A stretch of DNA of 64,000 bases from Lentibacillus cibarius. Its GTDB lineage: Bacteria; Bacillota; Bacilli; Bacillales; Amphibacillaceae. The notes under the pieces were generated by a model, which was not told the DNA's origin, made no database searches, and saw only the letters and a program-made list of their open reading frames with translations. Below, in pieces: positions 46,815 through 56,200 of the stretch (position 1 is the first letter of the stretch; each line of letters starts with the position of its first letter). The DNA is taken from positions 2,790,001 to 2,854,000 of the forward strand of contig NZ_VCIA01000001.1 in the NCBI RefSeq assembly GCF_005887555.1. Direction: 5' to 3'. Made by a program: the position numbers and the translations under genes.

Positions 46815-46926
46815 TTGTGACGGTTTGAGCGGATATCTGGTTAACTTGAGCCGGAATTGTGACAGCTTGACCCAATCAGTAAATATTGCACCCCTTAATC
46901 CTAATCAGGAGATATCCGCTGTTTTT
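46815..46926. repeat. 21-bp-phased repeats inside a long inverted repeat
   Basis: Three 21-bp units (46815-46835, 46836-46856, 46857-46877) share TTGTGAC-GyTTGA spacing. The first unit also carries AGCGGATATCT (46828-46838), perfectly complementary to AGATATCCGCT at 46910-46920, which is followed by T5. It may act as a long-loop lplJ terminator. Nothing else is apparent in 46730-47023. Confidence 0.55.
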
Positions 46927-47023
46927 ATGGATTCTTCCAGCTTTTTTTTCGTATATTCGCTGCACATTTTTGTATTATTCTCCATAACCTGTGCAACATA
47001 ACGCTAAAAAGGAGTTGGTAGCA

Positions 47024-47164
47024 ATGTATAAAAAGGATCAACCGGAACTAGATACATTCACCTTATTAAATCCGGGGTTCGACATTATGCCCGGACAGGA
47101 TAGCGACAAACAGAACCCCGTTACACAGCTTCAAAATGTAAATGATCCTAAATCATCCGGCTAA
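47024..47164 (+). CDS. Unannotated 46-residue small protein
   Basis: ATG 47024 is preceded by AAAAAGGAGTTGG, a near-perfect ribosome-binding site, and the 46-codon frame ends in a TAA that sits inside a good terminator. The peptide begins MYKKDQPELDTFTLLNPGFD and contains MPGQDSDKQNP; it is hydrophilic, with no signal peptide. I recognise no family. A regulatory or sporulation microprotein is possible but not shown. Confidence 0.6.
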   Translation: MYKKDQPELDTFTLLNPGFDIMPGQDSDKQNPVTQLQNVNDPKSSG

Positions 47165-47183
47165 AGTGTTTGCCGGATTTTTG
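47155..47183 (+). terminator. Terminator of the 46-aa gene
   Basis: ATCCGGC / GCCGGAT stem followed by T5; overlaps the TAA. Confidence 0.85.
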
Positions 47184-47254
47184 TCAATTTTATTAAGAAA
47201 ATGAACATTTCTATATCATTTTTGCAATAAATCTGGTAAATTGTAGACAGGCCT

Positions 47255-47277
47255 CTTTCTTTTCATGTAAAAGAAAG
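47255..47277 (+). promoter_or_regulatory. Hairpin covering the comK ribosome-binding site
   Basis: Perfect 9-bp inverted repeat CTTTCTTTT / AAAAGAAAG with loop CATGT; the 3' arm is part of the AAAGGA Shine-Dalgarno. An AAAA-N5-ATTT element resembling half of a ComK box lies further upstream (about 47200). Confidence 0.5.
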
Positions 47278-47287
47278 GATAAGTTAT

Positions 47288-47809
47288 ATGATAAATAATG
47301 TTTACCTTACATCATATGAAGTCACCCCTCTCACAATGGCCATCGTAGCCGATTACGATGATAACGGTGATCCAAGGACGATTGTACTGGAAGAACAGGA
47401 AAAATTCATTGTGCATAAGTCCCCCACTAAGATTATTGAAGATGCGTGTAAGTTTTTTGGATCAAGTCTAAAAGGTCGGCAGGAGGGCACTCGTGGTATC
47501 TGTGGCATTACCCATAAAGCTCCGATTTCCATTGACCCGTCATGTGGCATGTATTTCTTTCCCACCGCGTCACCGATGAAACCCAAATGCTCGTGGATTG
47601 CGCATTCTCATGTTGAACAAATGAATCAGTACCCTCATCGGCAAACGGAATTTATTTTCAAGAACGGCTGGACTATGCTTCTGGATGTTTCCTTTGGGTC
47701 GATGCTCAATCAGGTGCAGCGGACGGCCCAGTATCGGTATCTTCTTGATAATCGGCTGAAGTATGTGCAACGGAATAACGCTGATATGGTGGCAGAGCCT
47801 TATGCATAA
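47288..47809 (+). CDS. comK: Competence transcription factor ComK
   Basis: 173 residues (B. subtilis ComK about 192). Family features: YEVTPLTMAI, the SRxxGRxxGTRxxxGxTHKxPIxI block (here FGSSLKGRQEGTRGICGITHKAPISI), FFPTASP...CSWIAHSHV and SFGSMLNQVQRTAQYR. ComK activates DNA-uptake genes by binding AT-boxes. The shorter C-terminus lacks part of the MecA-interaction tail of B. subtilis. The 3' end overlaps the convergent gene by about 100 bp. Confidence 0.93.
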   Translation: MINNVYLTSYEVTPLTMAIVADYDDNGDPRTIVLEEQEKFIVHKSPTKIIEDACKFFGSSLKGRQEGTRGICGITHKAPISIDPSCGMYFFPTASPMKPKCSWIAHSHVEQMNQYPHRQTEFIFKNGWTMLLDVSFGSMLNQVQRTAQYRYLLDNRLKYVQRNNADMVAEPYA

Positions 47810-48146
47810 GCTCCTTTATAATTATTTCCACCTTTTTGCGGATGGCCGGGTTAAAGTAATTCCGTTTTTCTTCACGACCGTTACAAAGGAATAAGTAGGA
47901 AGAGAATGAATCATTTTTATTTAGCGTAACGACCCGCATGCTTTTATCTCGCATCATTTTCCGCAAATCCTTGCGCTCATTCGTGGCTTCCGTGTTCATC
48001 GCCTCCAGCATGTCAAGATATGGTTCCTTTATTTTAAATGTTCCCGCCTGGACATGCTGGATATCCTGCTGTATGACAGTTATTGCCATGGATAGAAATA
48101 AAAACCGTGAAGCCAGTTGCAATTCTTCATCATTCAGACAACGCAT
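47706..48146 (-). CDS. yhjD: YhjD-like protein, overlapping comK antisense
   Basis: 146 residues. Resembles B. subtilis YhjD over the first about 115: LASRFLFLSMAITVIQQDIQ, KEPYLDMLEAM and YLFLCNGREEKRNYFNPAIRKKVE. The last about 30 residues (PPYQRYSVAHTSADYQ...) are extra and encoded opposite the comK 3' end. YhjD is a sporulation-linked protein of unknown function. ATG follows GGAGGGG. Confidence 0.65.
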   Translation of the reverse strand: MRCLNDEELQLASRFLFLSMAITVIQQDIQHVQAGTFKIKEPYLDMLEAMNTEATNERKDLRKMMRDKSMRVVTLNKNDSFSSYLFLCNGREEKRNYFNPAIRKKVEIIIKELMHKALPPYQRYSVAHTSADYQEDTDTGPSAAPD

Positions 48147-48341
48147 GTTAACCCCTCCATATAACGAACATTTGTTCTAAAACCATTATATGATAAATGA
48201 ATAAAAAAATACACTAAAATGACAAGAAAGAGGCCAAGGAATATTCTGCTAGGCAGATTTAGAAGTTTATTTTAAAATGAAAATAGAAACACTAAATACA
48301 GTGAAAGAGATGCGTGGAATGAGTGAGGGGACAATGATGCT

Positions 48342-49004
48342 ATGTACTTGCTGAACGTCAGCTTGATGGATTGGAGACTATGGCTTGAGCAGGAGAAAAT
48401 GGATGAATATATCCTGGAATTACTGAATGAATATGAAAGTCTTGGTCCACTGCCGGGCATTCTTTTGCCATTTATAGAGGCGTTTTTGCCTTTTTTGCCG
48501 CTTGTTGTGTTTGTTTTTGCTAATGCAGCGGCATACGGCCTTTGGAAAGGGTTCGTTTTATCGTGGCTGGGGTCGTGTGCTGGCTCGATTGTGGTGTTTT
48601 TAGTGATTCGCCGGCTTGGGGACAAGCGCATATTTAAAGCAATGCGCAGAAACAAGCAAGTCCACAAGGTAACCAACTGGGTGGAGCGCCATGGCTTTGG
48701 TCCTTTGTTTCTGTTGATGTGTTTTCCGTTCTCACCCTCGTCGGTCATCAATGTTGTATCAGGGTTATCTAAAATAAGCATGCAGCAATTTATCCTTGCT
48801 GTCCTAATGGGGAAATCGGTCATGATTTTTTCCATCGCGTATGTTGGGTCAAGCATATTGGAATTTGCCACGAAGCCAGTTAAAACCATTGTTGTCGGGG
48901 TGTGCATTTTGCTGTTCTGGGTGTTCGGTAAATACCTTGAACGGCGGCTGAACAGGAGAATCACTGAAAAAGAAATTTCAGAAAAGCGACAGGTTAAAAA
49001 GTAA
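48342..49004 (+). CDS. yhjE: TVP38/TMEM64 (DedA/VTT)-family membrane protein YhjE
   Basis: 220 residues from ATG 48342 (GAGGGG 11 bases upstream) or 201 from ATG 48399 (AGGAG only three bases upstream); the true start is uncertain. VTT domain: LPFIEAFLPFLPLVVFVFANAAAYGLWKGF, GSCAGSIVVFLVIRRLG and FGPLFLLMCFPFSPSSVINVVSGL. Followed by sipV as in B. subtilis. Likely a lipid scramblase or DedA-like transporter. Confidence 0.85.
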   Translation: MYLLNVSLMDWRLWLEQEKMDEYILELLNEYESLGPLPGILLPFIEAFLPFLPLVVFVFANAAAYGLWKGFVLSWLGSCAGSIVVFLVIRRLGDKRIFKAMRRNKQVHKVTNWVERHGFGPLFLLMCFPFSPSSVINVVSGLSKISMQQFILAVLMGKSVMIFSIAYVGSSILEFATKPVKTIVVGVCILLFWVFGKYLERRLNRRITEKEISEKRQVKK

Positions 49005-49078
49005 ATAACCGGGGTATGCTGTTAAAAAAGCGGAAGCACCCGCTATTTCTACAAGACAGACCCTGGAGGAAAACTGGT

Positions 49079-49627
49079 ATGAGAAAAAGTTATATACGGA
49101 GAGTTATTCCAATTATTTTATTGGCTGTTGCTTTGGCATTTATCTTCCGGTCACAGCTGTTTGCAAGCTATATTGTGAATGGTGAATCGATGGAGCCGAC
49201 CCTTTATGATGGAAATCTGCTCATGGTTAATAAAGTAGTTTACAATCTGACTGATGTTGACCGATTTGACGTTATTGTGTTCCATGCCAATGAAAGGGAT
49301 GATTATGTAAAAAGGGTCATTGGTTTGCCGGGAGACAGCATTGTTTACAAAAGTGATAAGCTGTATATTAATGGAGACTATATAGGAGAACCATTTCTGA
49401 AGTCGTTTAAGAAAACGAGTAGTGTAACACCATATACCGACGACTTCACGTTGGAAGGAACAACCGGAAAGACACAAGTACCTGAAGGGAAATTGTTCGT
49501 CATGGGAGACAATCGAAGAAATAGCCTAGACAGCCGCAAAATTGGTTTTGTCCCAATTGATGAGGTTGTTGGAAAAGTGGACATTAAATACTGGCCATTT
49601 TCGGATCTCCAGTTAAGTTTTGGCTGA
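49079..49627 (+). CDS. sipV: Type I signal peptidase SipV-like
   Basis: 182 residues: one N-terminal helix (VIPIILLAVALAFIF), catalytic Ser in NGESMEPTL and Lys in YVKRVIGLPGD, then MGDNRRNSLDSR. It cleaves Sec/Tat signal peptides outside the membrane. ATG 49079 with TGGAGGAAA is chosen; the upstream frame adds no family sequence. Confidence 0.93.
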   Translation: MRKSYIRRVIPIILLAVALAFIFRSQLFASYIVNGESMEPTLYDGNLLMVNKVVYNLTDVDRFDVIVFHANERDDYVKRVIGLPGDSIVYKSDKLYINGDYIGEPFLKSFKKTSSVTPYTDDFTLEGTTGKTQVPEGKLFVMGDNRRNSLDSRKIGFVPIDEVVGKVDIKYWPFSDLQLSFG

Positions 49628-49729
49628 ACGAGATAATAGCAAAAGGGATTACATATAACATCAGTGCCATCAAACCTATTCTCTGCTAAAATGAGAATAG
49701 GTTTATTTTTTGGTAAGGGAGCGGAAGCG

Positions 49730-52700
49730 ATGGGACTCCGATTCTTATTAGGGCGCGCCGGAACCGGCAAAAACGACAGAATTCTGAGAGAAATAAAAGA
49801 AGCGCTGGTCAATGATCCTCAAGGTGCGCCTATCTATTATATTGTACCTGAACAGATGACGTTTCAGCAGGAGTATGCACTATTTCAGGACGAAACAGTA
49901 AAAGGAAGCACACGCGCACAGGTGATCAGTTTTTCACGGCTAGCTTATCGCGTGTTGCAGGAAACCGGCGGCGGAACAAGGCAATTTATTAGTTCGGTCG
50001 GTACACAGATGATGCTCCGGAAAATCATCGAGGAAAAAGAAACTGATTGGAATATATTTCAAAAAACATTGGAAAAACAAGGATTTCTGGAACAACTTGA
50101 GCGCATGATCACCGAGTTCAAACGTTATCGCATTACACCGGACATGCTTTATATGCAAGTAGAACAGATGAAGCAATTTGTTCACCAGGAGCCCGGTGAG
50201 GTTGCATTAGCAGGGAAGCTGAATGATTTAGCTTATATTTATGAAAAATTAGCTATGGCACTGCATGGAAAATATGTAGATAGTGAAGATCAACTGCAGC
50301 TGCTGGCCGACAAGCTAAAAGATGCGCCATCACTCGACGGTGCAACCATTTATTTGGACGGTTTCCACCGTTTGTCCCCAAAAGAACTACTCGTTGTAGA
50401 AGCGCTCATGGAAACGTGCAGTACTGTAACGGTGTCATTGATAACCAATCTTCCGGATGGTGACGCGCCTTCGGACTTGGACTTGTTCTATCAAACGAAA
50501 GACACGTATTATACGCTTCAGGCAACAGCGGAGGCGAACGGTATTCCTATTGAAGGGACAGAGGTGTTTCAGGTTGAAGAAGGAAAATTGCGCAACCGTC
50601 CATATTTTTCCCATCTGGAACAGCATTTTGACACACGTCCTGCACCGGCTTATAAAGGGGAGGCGCCCATTCAAATTGCTGAAGCGGTTCATCCGCGAGC
50701 AGAATTAGAAGGTGCTGCCCAGGAAATTCTCCGCCTCGTCCGTGAAGAACATTATCGATTTCGTGATATAGCTGTGTTCATCCGGCAGACCGAGGTGTAC
50801 CATGATTTGATCGAAACGATTTTCAATGATCATGACATTCCGGTTTTTATTGATGAAAAACGTACGATGCTTAACCATTCATTGATTGAACTGATTCGGT
50901 CCGTGTTGGAAATGGCAGATGGAAATTGGCGCTATGATGCTGTTTTCCGTGTGTTAAAGACAGGCTTCATTCCGTCTGTTGATTCACAATACCCACTGGA
51001 TAATGACGCAATTGATGAACTGGAAAACTATGTATTGGAATACGGCATTCGTTCACGGGAACGTTGGCTCGGTGATGAAGAATGGATCTTTCAGCGTTTT
51101 CGCGGGTTTGATCAGTCAGCCCAGACCGATAAAGAAAAGGAAACACAAAAACGGATAAACGCATATCGCAGCCAGGTGGTTCAGGCATTGCAGGCGTTTG
51201 ACCGTGATATTCGAAAGGCAAAAACGGTACAGGACCGGTGTGAAGTCGTTTATCTATTGCTGGAGAAGCTGAATGTACCTAATCGATTGGAACAGATGCA
51301 GCAAATGTACGACGAAGAAGGGAAAATCGAAAAGGCGCGGGAGCAGGAACAAGTGTGGAATGCAGTGATCCAGTTATTCGACGAAATGGTCGAGATGGCA
51401 GGGGACGAAACGATGTCACTGAAAACATTTCGTTCGGCGATTGAAGCTGGGTTTGAATCGTTGACATTTGCCCACGTACCACCAAGCATTGATCATGTTA
51501 TCGTTGGTACGATTGATCGGTCACGGATAAGTGGCATGAAGTGTTCGTTATTGCTTGGGGTAAATGATGGTATATGGCCAATGAAGCCGGCCGAGGACGG
51601 CATGATCAATGAACAGGAGCGTGACACACTGGCGGCGCTTGGGATGCAACTAGCGGAAAGCAGTAAACGCCAGCTGCTAGATGATTGGTTTTATATGTAT
51701 CTGGCGTTTACGGCGGCGAATGATTATTTATGGGTCAGTTATCCGTTGAGTGATGAGGAAGGAAAGTCTAACATGCCTTCCCAGCTCATTAACCGGCTGG
51801 AAGAATTGTTTCCGGCATGTTCGGAACATCTGCTGCTGCAGGATCCCGATGAACTGGTGGATGCCGAGCGATTTATTACGACGCCTGTAAAGACAAGGGC
51901 TGCACTGACTGCCCAATTAGCCCGCGTCCGGAAAGGCTATCCAGTGAAAGATGTATGGTGGCATGTCTTGAACTGGTATATAAAACATGAGCCAAAACAC
52001 GGTACAACTTATAAGATCTTGCAAAGCCTGTACTATCAGAACCGCCCAGCGAATTTGACGAAAGAGACGATGGACGAACTGTATCCGAAACAGGTGAAAG
52101 CGAGTGTCTCCAGGCTGGAATCGTATTACCGCTGTTCGTATCAGCACTTTGCAAACTATAGTCTGAACCTGCAGGAACGAAAAACGTATAAGCTGGATGC
52201 CCCTGATATTGGTCAACTTTTTCATGAGGCACTGAAAAAAATCACCGAATGGATTCAGGCTGAGGGAAGGGAATTTGCCCAACTGACGAAAAAGGATAGT
52301 GCGGGCTATGCACGCCAGGCTGTCGAAAAACTGGCACCAGCACTGCAGCACCAGATTTTGCACAGTTCCAATCGGTATAAATATATTCAGGAGAAGCTGC
52401 AGGAAGTGATTACAAGGGCAACATACATTTTAAGCGAACAAGCCCGGAACAGTGCGTTCACACCGGTCGGGCTTGAACTTGGTTTCGGTGATCAGCAGCC
52501 GCTTGGTCCGGTTAAGTTATCATTGCCGAATGGGTTTGAACTGATGCTGCGCGGACGGATTGACCGTGTAGATAAAGCAGAGAATGATGATGGATTGTTT
52601 TTACGGATTATCGACTATAAATCAAGTGAAAAAGGGCTGAATTTGCTAGAAGTCTATTACGGACTGGCGCTGCAAATGCTGACTTATTTGGATGTTGTAC

Positions 52701-53221
52701 TGTCCGAATCCGAACAATGGCTCGGTGTGAAGGCAACACCAGCCGGGGTACTTTATTTTCATGTACACAACCCGATGATTTCTACCAGCAGACAAATGAC
52801 CGATGCTGAAATAGAAAAGGAACTGTTCAAAAAATATAAAATGCAAGGGCTATTACTCTCAGATGAGCAAATCGTCAAGCTGATGGATACGTCACTCGAA
52901 TCAGGCAAGAGCCAGATGATTCCTGCCGGTGTGAAAAAGAACGGCGGATTTCACAGTAACTCTAAAATTGCCGACAGCGACACATTTAGAAGCCTGCAAG
53001 ATCATATCCATCATCTGATGACACAGGCCGGTATTGATATAACATCAGGCGGTGTCCATCTGAACCCGTATCAATATAAGCAAACAGTTCCGTGCACCTA
53101 TTGCCCATTTCTGTCCGTCTGCCAATTCGATCCGACGCTAGAGGAAAATAATTACCGGAAGCTGCCAGATATGAAAGACGAAGAAGTGTTGGACAAGCTT
53201 CGTTATAAGGGGGAATCGTGA
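49730..53221 (+). CDS. addB: Helicase-exonuclease AddAB subunit AddB
   Basis: 1163 residues. Walker A GRAGTGKND at 8-16, UvrD-like inactive helicase core, and a C-terminal RecB-like nuclease domain with IIDYKSSEKG. Four Fe-S Cys: one in SYYRCSYQHF (about 803) and the CTYCPFLSVC set near the C-terminus. AddAB resects double-strand breaks. ATG 49730 follows AAGGGAGCGG. It overlaps addA by a base or so. Confidence 0.95.
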   Translation: MGLRFLLGRAGTGKNDRILREIKEALVNDPQGAPIYYIVPEQMTFQQEYALFQDETVKGSTRAQVISFSRLAYRVLQETGGGTRQFISSVGTQMMLRKIIEEKETDWNIFQKTLEKQGFLEQLERMITEFKRYRITPDMLYMQVEQMKQFVHQEPGEVALAGKLNDLAYIYEKLAMALHGKYVDSEDQLQLLADKLKDAPSLDGATIYLDGFHRLSPKELLVVEALMETCSTVTVSLITNLPDGDAPSDLDLFYQTKDTYYTLQATAEANGIPIEGTEVFQVEEGKLRNRPYFSHLEQHFDTRPAPAYKGEAPIQIAEAVHPRAELEGAAQEILRLVREEHYRFRDIAVFIRQTEVYHDLIETIFNDHDIPVFIDEKRTMLNHSLIELIRSVLEMADGNWRYDAVFRVLKTGFIPSVDSQYPLDNDAIDELENYVLEYGIRSRERWLGDEEWIFQRFRGFDQSAQTDKEKETQKRINAYRSQVVQALQAFDRDIRKAKTVQDRCEVVYLLLEKLNVPNRLEQMQQMYDEEGKIEKAREQEQVWNAVIQLFDEMVEMAGDETMSLKTFRSAIEAGFESLTFAHVPPSIDHVIVGTIDRSRISGMKCSLLLGVNDGIWPMKPAEDGMINEQERDTLAALGMQLAESSKRQLLDDWFYMYLAFTAANDYLWVSYPLSDEEGKSNMPSQLINRLEELFPACSEHLLLQDPDELVDAERFITTPVKTRAALTAQLARVRKGYPVKDVWWHVLNWYIKHEPKHGTTYKILQSLYYQNRPANLTKETMDELYPKQVKASVSRLESYYRCSYQHFANYSLNLQERKTYKLDAPDIGQLFHEALKKITEWIQAEGREFAQLTKKDSAGYARQAVEKLAPALQHQILHSSNRYKYIQEKLQEVITRATYILSEQARNSAFTPVGLELGFGDQQPLGPVKLSLPNGFELMLRGRIDRVDKAENDDGLFLRIIDYKSSEKGLNLLEVYYGLALQMLTYLDVVLSESEQWLGVKATPAGVLYFHVHNPMISTSRQMTDAEIEKELFKKYKMQGLLLSDEQIVKLMDTSLESGKSQMIPAGVKKNGGFHSNSKIADSDTFRSLQDHIHHLMTQAGIDITSGGVHLNPYQYKQTVPCTYCPFLSVCQFDPTLEENNYRKLPDMKDEEVLDKLRYKGES

Positions 53222-56200
53222 TGGCTGCCTGGACGCAAAAACAGGAAGAAGCAATTTATACAGATGGCAGTGATGTCCTTGTTGCAGCTGCCGCGGGATC
53301 AGGGAAAACAGCCGTGCTCGTGGAACGCATTATCCAAAAGTTAGTTCGAACGGATAACCCGGTCGACATTGACTCACTTCTTGTCGTGACATTTACGAAT
53401 GCTGCGGCACAGGAGATGCGCAGTCGTGTCGGGCAAGCCCTGGAAGCCAAATTGGCCGAAAATCCGTCGTCCAATCATCTGAAAAAACAGTTGTCCATGC
53501 TGCAGCGTGCATCCATATCAACATTGCACTCCTTCTGCCTTGATATTGTCCGGCAATATACGTATCTGCTTGATATTGATCCAGCCTTCAGGATTGCTGA
53601 TAATATGGAAACCGATCTGATCAAGCAGGAAGTAATCGATGACTTATTTGAGGAATGGTACGGGGAAGAAGGGCAGGCACAGGCAGACTTCTTTTCTGTT
53701 GTGGACCGTTTTTCCAGTGACCGCAGTGATGCAGATGTGGAAAAGCTTATTCTGACATTGTATACATTTGCTATGCAGAATCCATGGCCGGAAGCATGGT
53801 TGGATCGTCTTTCCGAAGTGTATGATATCCCAGATAACTGGCGAGAGGATGACCTCGACTGGCTAGCCATCATTAAAAACGAGGTCCGAAATGAGCTAGA
53901 CGCCATCCAGCAGGAGATGCAGCTGGCGATGGACTTGACGAGAGAAACGGATGGTCCGTACCACTATGCGGAGACAATTGAAGCTGATTTTGCCAATCTG
54001 CAGGAAGCACGGGTCCATCTTGATTCTTGGGATGCGTTGCAAACATTTATGGTTTCCAGTGCGTTTGCACGATTATCAGGAAAAAAAGCAGACTGTGATG
54101 AGGCGAAAAAGGATCAAGCTAAAAAATTACGGGACCGTTACAAAAAACGCTGGAATGATATGAAGGATAGATGGTTTAGTCGTGATCTGGCAGGGCATGT
54201 GCGTGACATGCAGGAATTGGCGCCCGTCATCAGACAACTAACCGAGCTTGTTAAACAGTTTAAGTACCGTTTCACCGAACAAAAACGCGAACGGGCGATT
54301 GTTGATTTTTCCGATCTTGAACATGATTGCCTGCAGCTGTTGATGGATGATACATCACAACCCGGCCATGTACAGCCTTCTGATGTGGCTCTCGGTCTGC
54401 GTGAGCAATTCACGGAGTTGCTTGTTGATGAGTATCAGGATACCAACCTTGTTCAGGAAACGATTCTGTCGCTGATAAGTGATCAGGACGGGCCCGGTAA
54501 CATGTTCATGGTTGGGGATGTGAAACAAAGTATATACCGTTTCCGTCATGCTGAACCTTCCTTGTTTATCGATAAGTATAAACGGTTTGCGACGGATACC
54601 AATCACGCCCAGCGCATTGATTTGTCCAGTAATTTCCGCAGCCGGAAAGATGTGCTTATCGGCACCAACTTCATTTTTCGCCAGATTCTTGATGAGGAAT
54701 TAGGTGAAATTAACTATGATGAAGATGCGGAATTAATATATAGCAATGATAGATATGATTTACTCCCGCATGCAGATCCGGAACCTGAACTGGTTATGAT
54801 CGACAGGGAAGCACCGGATGAGCAAGAAGACACGCCGGAAGAAGCGGAATATAAGGATTTGGAAAAAGCCCAGCTAGAGGCCAGGGCATATGCAGAGAAA
54901 ATCAAAGGATGGATAGGCCAAAACGAGAATGCCCCGTTACAAGTGTATGATAAAACAATCGATGCGCAGCGGGACATGCAATACCGGGATGTCGTTATTC
55001 TATTACGTTCGATGACATGGGCACCGACGATTATGGATGAACTGAAAAAACAAGGCATACCCGTCTATGCTGATCTTTCCACCGGCTACTTTGACGCCAT
55101 TGAGGTAAAAGTCATGCTGAACTTCTTGAAAGTCATTGATAACCCGAGACAGGACATCCCGCTTGCTTCCGTCCTCAAATCACCGATAGTCGGAATGGAT
55201 GAGGAAGAACTCGGGCAGATACGTCTCGCTGCTAAACAGGCAACCTATTATGACGCGTTAAACATTTATCACCGGCGCAATACAAGTGAGACAGCCACAA
55301 AAGCCGGTCACTTTTTGGAAAACCTTGGTCGGTACCGTCTCGCATCACGCCAAGGAGCACTTTCCGAGTTGATTTGGCAGATTTATAGGGAAACAGGCTA
55401 TTACGACTTTGTCGGCGGCATGCCGGGAGGACGGCAGCGACAGGCTAACTTGAGGGCGTTGTATGACCGGGCACGTGGTTATGAAACGACATCATTCCGC
55501 GGGCTGTTCCGATTTTTACGGTTCATCGAGCGGATGGAGGAGCGTGGCGATGATTTAGGTGCAGCACGTGCACTCAGCGAGCAGGAAGATGTGGTCCGGA
55601 TGATGACAATCCATAAAAGTAAAGGGCTGGAATTTCCGGTTGTCATCCTTGGAGCAATGGATAAACAGTTTAATATGCAGGATTTGAATGCCCGTTATTT
55701 ACTGCATAAAGACCTTGGTATGGCCAGTAAATATATCGATCCGGTGAAACGGATCACCTATCCAACGTTGTATTTTCATGCGATGAAACAGAAAAAATTG
55801 CGTGAGTTACTAGCCGAGGAAATGCGCGTTCTGTACGTTGCCATGACGCGCGCGAAGGAGAAACTGCTGATGATCGGCAATGTCGCTTCTTTCGCTAAGA
55901 AGCAGGAAAAGTGGGAGGAGATGCTCGATCATTCCGATTGGATACTTCCGGCACATGATCGTGTGAAAGCAAAGTCGTATTTGGATTGGGTCGGACCTGC
56001 GTTAATCCGGCATCAGATGAATGATGCATTACGAACAGTGGAAGTCACGGATAAGGTACTTGAAGCCATCCGTCTTGACCCATCAAAGTGGAAAGTGACC
56101 GTTGTGCATGGAAGTTCCTACATCAATCTCGAGGATGATACCGAAGTGACAGATAGTCAGCTTCAGGAAAAAGTAGTAAACTGGGAGCCGTTGGAGGTAG

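Noticed and set aside
48272..48964. 230-codon minus-strand frame opposite yhjE
   Set aside because: Shadow of a clear VTT-family gene on the plus strand; composition and lack of ribosome-binding site argue against it.
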